Counted from the first letter of the stretch, positions 1 through 8,480 are shown. The stretch is DNA of 64,000 nt from Variovorax boronicumulans NBRC 103145 (GCF_001591345.1 NZ_BCUS01000025.1:1-64000), one strand, 5' to 3'. Numbers and translations: made by a program. The notes: generated from the letters alone by a model not told the origin.

Positions 1-684
1 GTCGATGGCCGCACCGGACTCTTCGAACACCGCGAGCTCACCCGTGCCGATGGGGCCGCCGGTGCCGTCGCCCGCGTCGAGCCGGCCCGCGTTCACCGCC
101 ACCCAGCCCACCATGTGACCGGCGGGCGGCGTGTAGCGCCAGCGTTCGCCGTCCTTCAACTGCACGGCCAGGTAGTTCATCGGCGAGGGCGCCGGAATGG
201 GGCTCTGCGCCGCGCCGTAGCGCCCGAGCAGCACGCGCGCCGGGCCTTCCTGCGGCACCTGCGAAGGCGCGAGGTAGATGCTCTGCGCGGGCGCGTTTTC
301 TTCGGCGGCCGGCAGCGCCACCCAGAGCTGGAAGCCCTGCACGCGCGTCACGCCCGGCGCCGGTGCGCCCGTGTGCCACACGCCGTTGCCGGCGCGCATC
401 CACTCGACGCCGCCGCCGCGCAGCACGCCCTGTTCGCCGGTCGTGTCCTCGTAGAGCGTGTCGCCTTCGATGAGCCAGGTCAGCGTGGCGATGCCCGAGT
501 GCGGGTGCAGGCCGAAGCCCTTGTGGCCGCCATCGACATCGAAGCCGAACAGGTCGAGGAACACGAAGGGCTTGAGATATTCGCCCAGGTCGCCCGGGCT
601 CATGAGCCGCGTGATCGGCCCGTGCCTGGCGCCGCGTGTGCGGTAAACGATGGCGCGGGTGTCCGTTGCAACAGCGGTGGTCAT
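1..684 (-). CDS. Pirin family protein (3' end outside window)
   Basis: Bicupin of the pirin family; reading the minus strand from the ATG at 684 gives 228 codons still open at base 1, so the C-terminus is missing. The N-terminal cupin shows the pirin signature around LHPHSG, supplying the two histidine metal ligands. The usual later His-x-Glu pair reads VWHTGAP here, so the Glu ligand seems replaced by Gly; metal binding and any quercetinase-like activity are therefore uncertain. The start codon overlaps the stop of the flavin reductase upstream (ATGA, 681-684), indicating translational coupling and a two-gene operon. Family assignment is secure, function is not. A second, more canonical pirin lies at 5232-6314. 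Confidence 0.9.
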   Translation of the reverse strand, partial: MTTAVATDTRAIVYRTRGARHGPITRLMSPGDLGEYLKPFVFLDLFGFDVDGGHKGFGLHPHSGIATLTWLIEGDTLYEDTTGEQGVLRGGGVEWMRAGNGVWHTGAPAPGVTRVQGFQLWVALPAAEENAPAQSIYLAPSQVPQEGPARVLLGRYGAAQSPIPAPSPMNYLAVQLKDGERWRYTPPAGHMVGWVAVNAGRLDAGDGTGGPIGTGELAVFEESGAAID

Positions 685-1271
685 GCGGCCTCCCTCGCGG
701 TCTTCAGTGCGCGGGTCCACCACGCCATGTCGTCGAGCAGGCCCGTGGCCGACTGCGCCAGGTGCGGGAAGTCGTCGAAGGACTTGCCCTGCTGCCAGAT
801 GCCCAGGAACTCGACCATGCCGATGTGCACCGCGTGGCGCACGGGCGCCATCTGCATCTCGACCGCGACCAGCCGCAGCTGCTCCACCGCCCGCGCCGCG
901 CCCACGCCGCCGTAGCCCACGAAGCCGATCGGCTTGCGGATGAACTCCTTGTAGGCCCAGTCGATCGCGTTCTTCAGCACCGCGCTCGGGCCGTGGTTGT
1001 ACTCGGGCGTGACGATGATCAGCCCGTCGAAGGTGGCCAGCTTGGCCTGCCAGCGCTGTGCGGCCTCGTTCTTCACCGGGCCCCAGGCGGGCGCGCCGGC
1101 TTCGTTGAAAAAGGGCAGCGGGTGCTCGCGCAGGTCGACCAGCTCGAAGGCGAGGTCGGTGCGCTGCTTCGCGATCTCGTGAATCCAGTGCGCGGGCTTC
1201 TCGCCGAAACGGCCTTCGCGGGTCGAGCCGATGACGATGCCGATGCGGGGTTGTTGTTGCTGTCCGGTCAT
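681..1271 (-). CDS. NADPH-dependent FMN reductase family protein
   Basis: Flavodoxin-like flavoprotein of about 196 residues, expected to reduce FMN or quinones with NAD(P)H in the cytosol. Seen in the sequence: an N-terminal GSTREGRFGEKPAHW phosphate-binding loop for FMN, and the family motif PEYNHGPSAVLKNAIDW in the middle. I start it at the ATG at 1271 (MTGQQQQPRIG), because the upstream in-frame extension to 1322 lacks family similarity. Its stop overlaps the pirin start, so the two are probably co-transcribed. A LysR gene diverges from it across 139 bases, a layout typical for a regulator and its target. Enzyme class is confident, substrate unknown. Confidence 0.92.
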   Translation of the reverse strand: MTGQQQQPRIGIVIGSTREGRFGEKPAHWIHEIAKQRTDLAFELVDLREHPLPFFNEAGAPAWGPVKNEAAQRWQAKLATFDGLIIVTPEYNHGPSAVLKNAIDWAYKEFIRKPIGFVGYGGVGAARAVEQLRLVAVEMQMAPVRHAVHIGMVEFLGIWQQGKSFDDFPHLAQSATGLLDDMAWWTRALKTAREAA

Positions 1272-1352
1272 GGGGTGCGTGCTCCTGAATGAAATGAGGT
1301 GGTCGAAGGCCGGAAAGGCCATGGACTAAAGGTTAGGCACGCACGCATTGAT

Positions 1353-1371
1353 CGACTAGACGGTAGAGTCG
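1353..1371. promoter_or_regulatory. Candidate LysR operator (inverted repeat CGACT-N9-AGTCG)
   Basis: In the 139-base divergent spacer between the flavin reductase and the LysR gene there is an interrupted palindrome with 5-base arms (CGACT at 1353-1357, AGTCG at 1367-1371). LysR proteins usually bind such short dyads around T-N11-A in the shared promoter region. The position fits; the arms are short, so chance occurrence in GC-rich DNA cannot be excluded. Confidence 0.35.
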
Positions 1372-1410
1372 GATTGCACTCGTCCACGAACAGAAGGAAT
1401 AGGCCTCGCC

Positions 1411-2340
1411 ATGCTCGACCTCAACGACATCGCCGTCTTCGTGCAGGTGGTGCGCCACGGCAGCTTCGCCGAGGCCGGCCGCCGGCTGGGCCTGCCGCCC
1501 AACACCGTGAGCCGGCGCATCCAGCAGCTGGAGGCGCAGCTCGGCACCCGGCTGCTGCAGCGCTCGACGCGCAAGCTCACGCTCACCGGCGCCGGGCAGG
1601 CGTTTCACGAACAGTGCGCCGAGGCGGTCGATGGGCTGGTCGAGGCCGGGCAGGCGCTCATCACCGGCAGCCAGGAACCCAGCGGCCGCGTGCGCGTGGC
1701 GGCCACGGCCGATTTCTTCGACTTCTTCCCCATGGCCTGGGTGGCCGATTTCCTGGCCGCGTACCCGCTGGTGCGCGTCGAGTTCGTGCTCAGCGACGCG
1801 AAGGCCGACCTGATCGCCGAGCAGATCGACATCGCCTTCCGCGGCGGCGCGCTGGCCGACTCGGGGTACGTCGCCCGCCAGCTGCTCGGCCCGCGCACCG
1901 ACGGCCTCGTCGCCAGCCCCGCCTACCTGGCCGCGCGCGGCACGCCCGCCACCCTGCCTGAGCTGGCCGACCACGACTGCGTGACTCCCGCCCACCCGAG
2001 CGGCCGCACCACCTGGCGCCTGACCGGGCCCGGCGGGAAGGAAGAAGAAGTGCAGGTGGGCGGCCGCTTCAGCGGCAACACGGCGCAGGCTTTGCGCAAG
2101 GCCGCCATCGCCGGCCTGGGCATCGCGCTGCTGCCGCCCGCCATGGGTCGGCTCGACGTGGAGGCGGGGCGGCTGGTGCCGGTGCTGCCGCAGTACCAGC
2201 GCACCGGGCACGGGCTCAGCGTGGTCTACCCGAGCCGCAAGCACCTGCCGCGGGCGGTGTCGGCGTTCATCGGGATGGTGACGCAGAAGCTGCGGGAGGA
2301 GGAGGCGTTGCCGGATGTGTGGCGGGCGCGGATGACCTGA
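1411..2340 (+). CDS. LysR family transcriptional regulator
   Basis: 309-residue LysR-type regulator. An N-terminal winged helix-turn-helix runs from the start (MLDLNDIAVFVQVVRHGSFAEAG) to about residue 60, with the recognition helix in NTVSRRIQQLEAQLG, followed by the effector-binding periplasmic-binding-like domain to the C-terminus. An AAGGAATAGG ribosome site precedes the ATG. It is transcribed divergently from the flavin reductase-pirin pair, its most likely target. The family resembles the DNA-binding part of CrgA/DmlR-like regulators; the inducer cannot be told from sequence. Confidence 0.94.
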   Translation: MLDLNDIAVFVQVVRHGSFAEAGRRLGLPPNTVSRRIQQLEAQLGTRLLQRSTRKLTLTGAGQAFHEQCAEAVDGLVEAGQALITGSQEPSGRVRVAATADFFDFFPMAWVADFLAAYPLVRVEFVLSDAKADLIAEQIDIAFRGGALADSGYVARQLLGPRTDGLVASPAYLAARGTPATLPELADHDCVTPAHPSGRTTWRLTGPGGKEEEVQVGGRFSGNTAQALRKAAIAGLGIALLPPAMGRLDVEAGRLVPVLPQYQRTGHGLSVVYPSRKHLPRAVSAFIGMVTQKLREEEALPDVWRARMT

Positions 2341-2378
2341 CTTCGGACGCGGATCGATTTCCACAGAAAATGCCCGCC

Positions 2379-2855
2379 ATGAAAATCGAAAAAGACACCG
2401 TCGTCACCCTCAAGTACAAAGTCGCCGACGCCCAGGGCAAGCTCATCGAAGCCAGCCCCGAGCCGATGGCCTACCTGCATGGCGGTTACGAAAACACCCT
2501 GCCCAAGATCGAGCAGGCGCTCGACGGCCAGGAAAAGGGCTACCAGACCACGCTGAACCTCGCCCCCGAAGACGCCTTCGGCCTGCGCGACGAGGCGTTG
2601 GTGCGCACCATTCCCAAGACCGAGTTCCCGCCCGGCGTGAAGGTCGGCGGCCAGCTGCAGGGCCGGCTCGACGACGGCACCGAGCACGTCTTCACCGTGA
2701 CCAAGATCAAGGGCCCGGTCGTGCTGCTCGACGGCAACCACCCGTGGGCCGGCAAGGCGCTGAAGTTCAGCCTGCAGGTGACGGACGTGCGCGCGGCACT
2801 GCCGGTGGAGATCGAGCACCGGCATGTGCATGGGGCGCATGGCCACCATCACTGA
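2379..2855 (+). CDS. slyD: SlyD-type FKBP peptidyl-prolyl isomerase
   Basis: Cytosolic FKBP-fold prolyl isomerase and chaperone of about 158 residues. The start MKIEKDTVVTLKYKV matches the family start, and an insert-in-flap chaperone domain occupies roughly residues 70-130 (PKTEFPPGVKVGGQL region). The C-terminus is histidine-rich (EIEHRHVHGAHGHHH), a short version of the SlyD metal-binding tail that delivers nickel in enterobacteria. E. coli SlyD is longer (196 residues) with more cysteines, which are absent here. A second ATG nine bases upstream (2370) is an alternative start. Placed alone after the LysR gene, with no obvious operon partner. Confidence 0.93.
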   Translation: MKIEKDTVVTLKYKVADAQGKLIEASPEPMAYLHGGYENTLPKIEQALDGQEKGYQTTLNLAPEDAFGLRDEALVRTIPKTEFPPGVKVGGQLQGRLDDGTEHVFTVTKIKGPVVLLDGNHPWAGKALKFSLQVTDVRAALPVEIEHRHVHGAHGHHH

Positions 2856-2923
2856 GTGACAGGGTCGGTGACGAACGCCGAGGGCCGCGTGGCCCGGCGT
2901 TCGCTTCGCCAGTTGCTTCCTGG

Positions 2924-4501
2924 TTACTTCTTCTTCCAGAACCTCGGCGCCTCGCCGATTCTCTCCAGCGCCTGGCGACACGCCGTCGCCCCCGCCGCAC
3001 GGCGCGCGCTGAACCAGCCCACCGCGAACCACGCACGCGGGTCGCGCGATGCGACCTCGCGGTACAGCGCGAGCGCCACGGCCTCGTCGTTGAACGCGCC
3101 CAGCGCGTCCTGCGCGGGGCGCAGGGCCTTCAGGTAGCGCTCGGCCGCGTCCTTCTTCTTTTTGCCGCCTTCCGTCTCGGCGAACAGCGGCGCCGCGAAC
3201 TCCGCCAGGTAGCGCAGGCGCTTGAGCCGCTTGCGCGCGCGGTGCTGGTGTTCGGTGGCGAGCGATTCGAAACGCCGGCCGTCGCGCACGGCCTGTTTGT
3301 GCAGGCGCTGGAGCCGCTCGCGCAGCAGCTGAAGGGCCGCGTCGGCAGCGAGCGGCGTCGGGCCCGTCGACTCGGGTGCGGCAGCGGTGAAGCCGATCAG
3401 CGACACGAGCACGTCCTGGAACGCGGCGGCGCGCACGATGTCGCCGGGTGTCAGCGCCGGCGCGGCAGCCGCATCGCTGGCATCGCCCGCCAGCGGATCG
3501 ACCTCCGGCGCGCCCGCCTCACGCAGCCGTGGCTGCGCGAGCTTCACGACCTGTTCACGGTCGCGCAGTTCGCCGAGCGCGCGGAAGGCGTCGACCAGCG
3601 GCGGCTCCCAGGTGGCGGCGTCGAAGCGGCTCGTGTCGGCGTCGAGCCCCGCCAGTTCGCGCAGCGCGGTGCGCAGGCGGCGGATGCCGATGCGCAGCTG
3701 GTGGATCTGCTCTTCGTCGGTGCTGCCCGCGGCGATCTCGCTGGCGTTGGGCAGCATCTGGTCCAGGCACGACGCGACCACGGCCTGCTGGAGGGCGCGG
3801 CCGTCGCGGCTGTGAGCGGGGAAGCGCGGCGCTTCGGCCTTCACGGCGGGCACCGTCTCCTGTTCGGCCAGCAGGCGCATGCCGCGCTCGGCCTTCGAGA
3901 CGGTGCTGAACCACAGGCCGTGCTGCTGCGACCAGCGCCGCGCGAGCGCCACGAGCCCCTGCACGTCGCCGCTCTTGAGTTCGAGCTCCAGCTCGCACAC
4001 GGGCGAGGTGCGCTGCGCAGGCGTGCCCGCGTGCACGACGACCTTGCCGACGTCGAGCGCCATCTCGACGACGGCGCCGCCCGGACCGCTCACGCGCAGG
4101 TCGCGCGTGAGCCGCACGATGTCGGTCGACTGGCGTTCGACCAGCGGCACCGGAGCGCCATCGGCCAGTTGCAGCAGGCGGGCCAGCCGCTCGCCGACGG
4201 GCGTGCCGGCGTGGCGCGCGGGGTCGATGGCGGGCGCGGCGGCGCCGGTGCCCAGGTCGACGTTGTGCTCGAGCCGGTGCAGCGCGTTGTCGCCGGCGGC
4301 CTTGACGGTCTGCACCCAGCGCCGGCCCTCCTTGCGCAGCCGCAGCACCATGCCGTCAGCCACGAGGCGCTGGTCGGCAGTGTCGAAATAGCGGGCCTGG
4401 AGGCGCGTGCGCACGACGGCGCCGCGCCGCAAGGCGGCTTCGACGGCCTTCAGGCGGCCGGCGGGAATGCAGAACTTGAACTCGATTTCCATGGTGTTCA
4501 T
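2924..4501 (-). CDS. CYTH-CHAD domain protein, probable inorganic triphosphatase
   Basis: 525-residue two-domain protein like E. coli YgiF. The N-terminal CYTH domain (residues about 4-210) carries the ExExK signature (Glu5, Glu7, Lys9 in MEIEFKF), the Mg-dependent triphosphate tunnel that hydrolyses inorganic triphosphate. The C-terminal CHAD helical domain (about 225-520) has conserved histidines and an arginine-rich stretch (EEQIHQLRIGIRRLRTALREL) expected to bind polyphosphate. A second ATG at 4492 is equally plausible. Transcribed divergently from the VOC gene; the shared spacer holds two related operators. Confidence 0.9.
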   Translation of the reverse strand: MNTMEIEFKFCIPAGRLKAVEAALRRGAVVRTRLQARYFDTADQRLVADGMVLRLRKEGRRWVQTVKAAGDNALHRLEHNVDLGTGAAAPAIDPARHAGTPVGERLARLLQLADGAPVPLVERQSTDIVRLTRDLRVSGPGGAVVEMALDVGKVVVHAGTPAQRTSPVCELELELKSGDVQGLVALARRWSQQHGLWFSTVSKAERGMRLLAEQETVPAVKAEAPRFPAHSRDGRALQQAVVASCLDQMLPNASEIAAGSTDEEQIHQLRIGIRRLRTALRELAGLDADTSRFDAATWEPPLVDAFRALGELRDREQVVKLAQPRLREAGAPEVDPLAGDASDAAAAPALTPGDIVRAAAFQDVLVSLIGFTAAAPESTGPTPLAADAALQLLRERLQRLHKQAVRDGRRFESLATEHQHRARKRLKRLRYLAEFAAPLFAETEGGKKKKDAAERYLKALRPAQDALGAFNDEAVALALYREVASRDPRAWFAVGWFSARRAAGATACRQALERIGEAPRFWKKK

Positions 4502-4566
4502 GATGCCCGCTCTTTTTTCCCCTCAGCGAGGTGGTGCCGGCCGATTTCCGGTGCTTCGAAAAATCA

Positions 4567-4616
4567 TGTGGACACCGTCCATTTTCTTTGATATCTTTTG
4601 TGGACGGCGTACACAA
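4567..4616 (+). promoter_or_regulatory. Promoter with tandem operator-like palindromes upstream of the VOC gene
   Basis: Two copies of TGTGGACNNCGTNCA start at 4567 and 4599, exactly 32 bases apart (three helical turns). The second is a near-perfect 19-base palindrome (4598-4616, TTGTGGACGGCGTACACAA, 7 of 8 arm positions paired). A promoter TGGACA (4569-4574), 17-base spacer, TATCTT (4592-4597) fits between them, so copy one covers the -35 box and copy two the transcription start. This is the geometry of a repressor such as a TetR or PadR protein; no such regulator gene is in this window. Confidence 0.6.
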
Positions 4617-4666
4617 AGACGTCGGCAAACACCCCATTCACCCTTCATCAGCACAGGAAAGACACC

Positions 4667-5083
4667 ATGGCCACCAAGCAGATCTTCGTGAACCTCCCCG
4701 TCCGGAACCTCGACAAGAGCAAGGCCTTCTTCGGCGCGCTGGGCTACACCTTCAACCCGCAGTTCACCGACGCGAACGCCGCCTGCATGGTCATCCACGA
4801 AGGCAGCATCCACGCGATGCTGCTGATGGAGGACTACTTCAAGACCTTCACGAACCAGGGCATCGCGGACGCCCGCAAGGAGAACGAGGTGCTGGTGTGC
4901 CTGTCGTGCGAGAGCCGCGCCGAGGTCGACGAACTGGTCGCCAAGGCTGTGGCCGCCGGCGGCACGACGCCGCGCGAGCCGAAGGACTACGGCTTCATGT
5001 ACGGCCACGGCTTCCAGGACCTGGACGGCCACATCTGGGAACTGGTCTACATGGACCCGAACGCCGAGATGCCCGGGCAGTGA
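4667..5083 (+). CDS. VOC family (glyoxalase/bleomycin-resistance fold) protein
   Basis: 138-residue vicinal-oxygen-chelate protein beginning MATKQIFVNLPVRNLDKSKAF after an AGGAAAG ribosome site at 4655-4661. The C-terminal end FQDLDGHIWELVYMDPNA has the conserved Glu of the second metal-binding half, as in lactoylglutathione-lyase-like proteins. One chain has two beta-alpha-beta-beta-beta modules; VOC proteins usually form dimers. The reaction is not identifiable. Its own promoter is flanked by two operator-like repeats, so expression is likely induced by a small molecule. Family call secure, role unknown. Confidence 0.9.
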   Translation: MATKQIFVNLPVRNLDKSKAFFGALGYTFNPQFTDANAACMVIHEGSIHAMLLMEDYFKTFTNQGIADARKENEVLVCLSCESRAEVDELVAKAVAAGGTTPREPKDYGFMYGHGFQDLDGHIWELVYMDPNAEMPGQ

Positions 5084-5231
5084 ACGTGGGGGCCGGACGA
5101 TGCCCATCGTTCCATATGCGCTCTTGATCGTTGCGCGGAAGGCACCTACCGAAAGGCGGCGGCGCCCCGATATTCCTGGTTCCGGCGCGGCCCGCATGGC
5201 GGCCGTGCCTGCCTCACCAAGGAATACCGAC

Positions 5232-6314
5232 ATGCCCGACAGCAACGACAACAGCAAGAGCAGCAGCCCGTCTCCCATCGTCCAGGTCCAGCCACTCGGC
5301 TTCCCGTGGCAGACCCTTGATCCGTTCCTGTTCTGCGTCTACCACGACGACGCGTACCCGAAGGCCAACGGCCGCATGGGCCCCGAGGCCTCGCTGGCCG
5401 GCCGCCAGATCGGCCAGGACTTCAGCCGCAAGGACGGCTGGAGCATGTACCACGGCGAGACGGTGCCGGGCTTTCCCTCGCACCCGCACCGCGGCTTCGA
5501 GACGGTGACCATCGTGCGCAAGGGCCTGGTCGACCATTCCGACTCGCTGGGCGCCACGGCGCGCTTCGGCGGCGGCGACGTGCAGTGGCTCACGGCCGGC
5601 AAGGGCATCGTGCATTCGGAGATGTTCCCGCTGCTGGACGCCGGCGCGCCCAATCCGCTGGAGCTGTTCCAGATCTGGCTCAACCTGCCGGCGAAGAACA
5701 AGATGGCCGAGCCGCACTTCACGATGTTCTGGTCGGAGGCGATTCCGCGCTTCGCCTCGGACGACGCGCAGGGCGGCCGCACCGAGGTGGCGGTGATCGC
5801 CGGGCGCTTCGGCGGCGATGACGCGCAGGCCCAGGCGGCCATCGACCCGCTCGCGCCGCCGCCCGATTCGTGGGCCGCGCAGGCCGGCGCCGACCTGGCG
5901 ATCTGGACGCTGCGCATGACGCCCGGCGCGCGCTGGACGCTGCCGCCCGCCGCCAGCGAGGGCACGCGGCGCATGCTGTATTTCTTCAAGGGTGCGACCG
6001 CGCAGGTGGCGGGTCGGCGCGTGGACGGGCCGGCGGCCATCGAGCTGCGCGCCGACGCAGCGGTGGAGCTGTGCAACGGCCCCGAAGGCGACGGCGAGTT
6101 CCTGCTGCTGCAGGGCCGCCCGATCGGCGAGCCGGTGGCGCAGTACGGCCCCTTCGTGATGAACACGCAGGCCGAGATCGCCCAGACGATGGCCGACTAC
6201 CGCCGCACGCAGTTCGGCGGCTGGCCCTGGGCCGACCCGGCGCCGGTGCATGGCGCCGAGGCCGCGCGCTTTGCGCGGCACCCGGACGGGCGCGAGGAAG
6301 TGCCGGGAGCCTGA
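5232..6314 (+). CDS. Pirin family protein (canonical metal site)
   Basis: 360-residue pirin-like bicupin, longer than the usual 230-290 residues because of a serine-rich N-terminus and a C-terminal tail (GGWPWADPAP and onward). The metal ligands of pirin are all visible: His84 and His86 in SHPHRGF, His128 and Glu130 in GIVHSEMF. Bacterial relatives such as YhaK/YhhW have iron-dependent quercetin dioxygenase-like or redox-sensing roles. I start it at the ATG at 5232, which has an AAGGAA ribosome site just upstream, not at 5100. It follows the VOC gene by 148 bases; an operon is possible but not shown. Confidence 0.92.
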   Translation: MPDSNDNSKSSSPSPIVQVQPLGFPWQTLDPFLFCVYHDDAYPKANGRMGPEASLAGRQIGQDFSRKDGWSMYHGETVPGFPSHPHRGFETVTIVRKGLVDHSDSLGATARFGGGDVQWLTAGKGIVHSEMFPLLDAGAPNPLELFQIWLNLPAKNKMAEPHFTMFWSEAIPRFASDDAQGGRTEVAVIAGRFGGDDAQAQAAIDPLAPPPDSWAAQAGADLAIWTLRMTPGARWTLPPAASEGTRRMLYFFKGATAQVAGRRVDGPAAIELRADAAVELCNGPEGDGEFLLLQGRPIGEPVAQYGPFVMNTQAEIAQTMADYRRTQFGGWPWADPAPVHGAEAARFARHPDGREEVPGA

Positions 6315-6344
6315 TCTACATCGGCTTCCGGGGTTGCGCGGTTC

Positions 6345-6635
6345 TCAGTAGCCGCGCAGCACCTCGACGCTCAGCGCGGTCATGCTCGGGATGAACTCGA
6401 TCACGTCAGTGCGCGCGACGCCGCCCTGCACGAAGGGGTCGCGCGCCAGCACCGCCTCGAGCCCCTCGCGGTCGCCCGAGCGCGCGAGGATCACGCCGCC
6501 CTTGCGCGGCACCTGGCGCCCCGACGCCACGAACAGGCCGCTGGCGTAGTGCTTCTTGAGCCAGGTGACATGCGCATCCATCAGCGCGTCGAGTTCCTCG
6601 AGCGGACGGATGTAGGTCAGGGTGACGATGAACAT
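6345..6635 (-). CDS. YciI family protein
   Basis: Small 96-residue ferredoxin-like-fold protein starting MFIVTLTYIRPLEEL, with the family pattern of a His after the first helix (MDAHVTWLKKHYASG) and an acidic residue near ARDPFV. YciI relatives have weak hydrolase or muconolactone-isomerase-like activity and are often fused to regulators; no specific substrate can be given. It faces the preceding pirin gene tail to tail with 30 bases between the stops. The 220 bases to the next gene contain only an unexplained 16-base palindrome at 6680-6695. Confidence 0.88.
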   Translation of the reverse strand: MFIVTLTYIRPLEELDALMDAHVTWLKKHYASGLFVASGRQVPRKGGVILARSGDREGLEAVLARDPFVQGGVARTDVIEFIPSMTALSVEVLRGY

Positions 6636-6855
6636 GGCAAAGGCCGGTCGATGCGGAAGATGACCCGATCCTATGACCTCGCCACGACCGTGGCGGGGCG
6701 AGAGTGTGTCTCGCGGGTAACTGTCGCATGCGGCATGTGCATGCGCGGCCGACCGGCGGCCTTGTCGCCCACCGGACCTGCGCGGCGGCGTGCGATCTCG
6801 TAGATTCGGTCGTTCCATTCCTCAGTTCATGTCACTTCACCGGAGACCCTGTTCC

Positions 6856-7164
6856 ATGATCCAAGTCGTTGCCGTCATCACCGCCAAGCCCGGCCAGCGC
6901 GCCCTGCTGCTCGAAGCCTTCAAGGCCAACCGCGCCGCCGTGCTGGCCGAAGAGGGCTGCATCGAGTACGCCGCCACGATCGACGCGCAGGGCATTCCCC
7001 CGTCCAAGGCCAGCTTCGGGCCCGACACCTTCGTGGTGATCGAGAAGTGGGCCTCGCTGCCGGCCCTGCAGGCGCACGCGGTCGCGCCGCACATGGCGGC
7101 CTTCAGCGCCCAGACCAGGGAGCTCACCGAGAGCAAGCGCATCCACGTGCTCGAACCGATCTGA
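6856..7164 (+). CDS. Antibiotic biosynthesis monooxygenase (ABM/YgiN-like) family protein
   Basis: 102-residue dimeric alpha-beta barrel protein (MIQVVAVITAKPGQRALLLEAF) of the ABM family, which includes the quinol monooxygenase YgiN. Typical family segments are GCIEYAATID and the F-V-V-I-E-K-W strand, followed by the conserved His in HMAAF. These enzymes oxidise quinols without cofactors; the actual substrate is not predictable. The ATG at 6856 fits the family start, and a CCGGAGA ribosome site lies about 12 bases upstream. Stands alone, 88 bases before the lipoprotein pair. Confidence 0.88.
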   Translation: MIQVVAVITAKPGQRALLLEAFKANRAAVLAEEGCIEYAATIDAQGIPPSKASFGPDTFVVIEKWASLPALQAHAVAPHMAAFSAQTRELTESKRIHVLEPI

Positions 7165-7252
7165 GTCTTTCGCGCCGCCTTCGCGCGCGGCGCGATGCCT
7201 GCTACCCTCGCGCCGGGGAGAGGAAGACATCTCGGACGAGGGGGTTCAAGAC

Positions 7253-7843
7253 ATGGCGATCGTCTCCAGACCGCAGGGCGTGCGCTGGCGCACTGGCGCG
7301 CTCCTGCTGGCGGCACTGGCCACGGGCTGCGCGCAGCTCGGCGCGCCGCCCTATGCCGCCGACTACGAGGCGCTCGACCGGCTCGAGGCCCACAACCCCG
7401 GCAAGGTCGCGGTGGCCAAGGTGCAGCCCACCGACCCCAACGACAGGATCAACACCCTGGGCCTGCGCCGCGCCAGGCTCGTGTCGCCCAGCGGCACCTT
7501 CGCCCAGTACCTCGAAGACGCGCTGATGCGCGACCTGAGCGAGATCTCCGTCTACGACCCCAAGGCACCGACCCGCATCGCGGCGCGCATCCTCGTCAAC
7601 GAGCTCGACCTGGGCGTGATCAACGGCTCTGGCCGCATGGACGTCGAAGTCACCGTCACGCGCAACGCTGCGCAGACGCTGCGCAAGACCTACCGCGGCG
7701 AGATCGCCTTCGATTCGAGCTACGCGAACATCGTGGCCGTGCCCGCCGGGCAGGCCGCGTACCCGCGCTTGGTACGGGCGTTGCTGCGGCAGGTGTATGC
7801 CGATCCGCAATTCGTCGCGGCCATCGCGCCGTCTGCGCAGTAA
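7253..7843 (+). CDS. Putative lipoprotein of unknown function
   Basis: 196-residue protein with a lipoprotein signal peptide (RWRTGALLLAALATGC), lipobox LATGC with the modified Cys near residue 26, so it should be anchored in a membrane facing the periplasm. The mature part has a stretch that looks like a folded domain (YLEDALMRDLSEISVYDP, then IAARILVNELDLG) but I recognise no family. The aspartate after the lipobox that would keep it in the inner membrane is absent (Ala-Gln follow), which favours the outer membrane. A second lipoprotein gene follows after 15 bases, probably in the same operon. Confidence 0.8.
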   Translation: MAIVSRPQGVRWRTGALLLAALATGCAQLGAPPYAADYEALDRLEAHNPGKVAVAKVQPTDPNDRINTLGLRRARLVSPSGTFAQYLEDALMRDLSEISVYDPKAPTRIAARILVNELDLGVINGSGRMDVEVTVTRNAAQTLRKTYRGEIAFDSSYANIVAVPAGQAAYPRLVRALLRQVYADPQFVAAIAPSAQ

Positions 7844-7858
7844 GGCCGGGGACGCACC

Positions 7859-8455
7859 ATGACGCTTCTTTCTTTCCTGACGCCCCGGCTGGCTGCCGTG
7901 CTGGCAACCGCCGTGCTGCTGGCGGGCTGCGCCCACCCGATCACGATGATCACCGAGACCGCACCGCCGCGGTCGGCCGCCCACCTCATTCCCAAGAAGG
8001 TGGCCTACGTGATGACCGACGCGCAGCGCGACTTGCAAGTGACCACCGCCGGCGGCAGCGGCGACCGCGTGAGCTACTACCCGTACCGCGACCTCGAAAA
8101 ATCGATCCGCGACGCACTGCGCGCGGTCTACCGCAACGTGGTCGTGCTGCGCACCGCCGGCGATGCCAAGGCCAACGAGGCAGCGGGCGTGTCGCTGGTG
8201 TTCACGCCGCAGATCAAGACCGATTCGAGCTCGTCCTCGTGGATCACCTGGCCGCCCACCGCGTTCACGGCCGAGGTGGCCTGCGTGGTGACCGACACCG
8301 CGGGCGCCGAAGTCACGCGCGTGCGCGCGGTCGGCAACGGCACGGCGGAGTTCGGCGAGTTCAACGGCGACTACGGCCTGGCCGCCCGGCGCGCGGCCAC
8401 GCGGATGACGGCGCAGCTCAGCAGCGAGATACGGCGCAACGAAAAGCTGCGCTGA
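7859..8455 (+). CDS. Putative lipoprotein of unknown function
   Basis: 198 residues with signal peptide and lipobox (VLATAVLLAGC, Cys near residue 24). The rest is soluble, with a serine run DSSSSSW and a core that ends in EIRRNEKLR. It looks like a distant relative of the lipoprotein just upstream in layout (both about 197 residues, both with a late AxxAxRMTAQL-type helix), suggesting paired envelope proteins. It is the last gene before a strong bidirectional terminator at 8481-8508. Function not recognised. Confidence 0.8.
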   Translation: MTLLSFLTPRLAAVLATAVLLAGCAHPITMITETAPPRSAAHLIPKKVAYVMTDAQRDLQVTTAGGSGDRVSYYPYRDLEKSIRDALRAVYRNVVVLRTAGDAKANEAAGVSLVFTPQIKTDSSSSSWITWPPTAFTAEVACVVTDTAGAEVTRVRAVGNGTAEFGEFNGDYGLAARRAATRMTAQLSSEIRRNEKLR

Positions 8456-8480
8456 GCCGTTCGACGACCACTCGCCCAAT

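Noticed and set aside
2870-4590. Plus-strand frames inside the CYTH-CHAD gene
   Set aside because: The minus-strand protein has the ExExK signature and CHAD histidines; plus frames show no domain.
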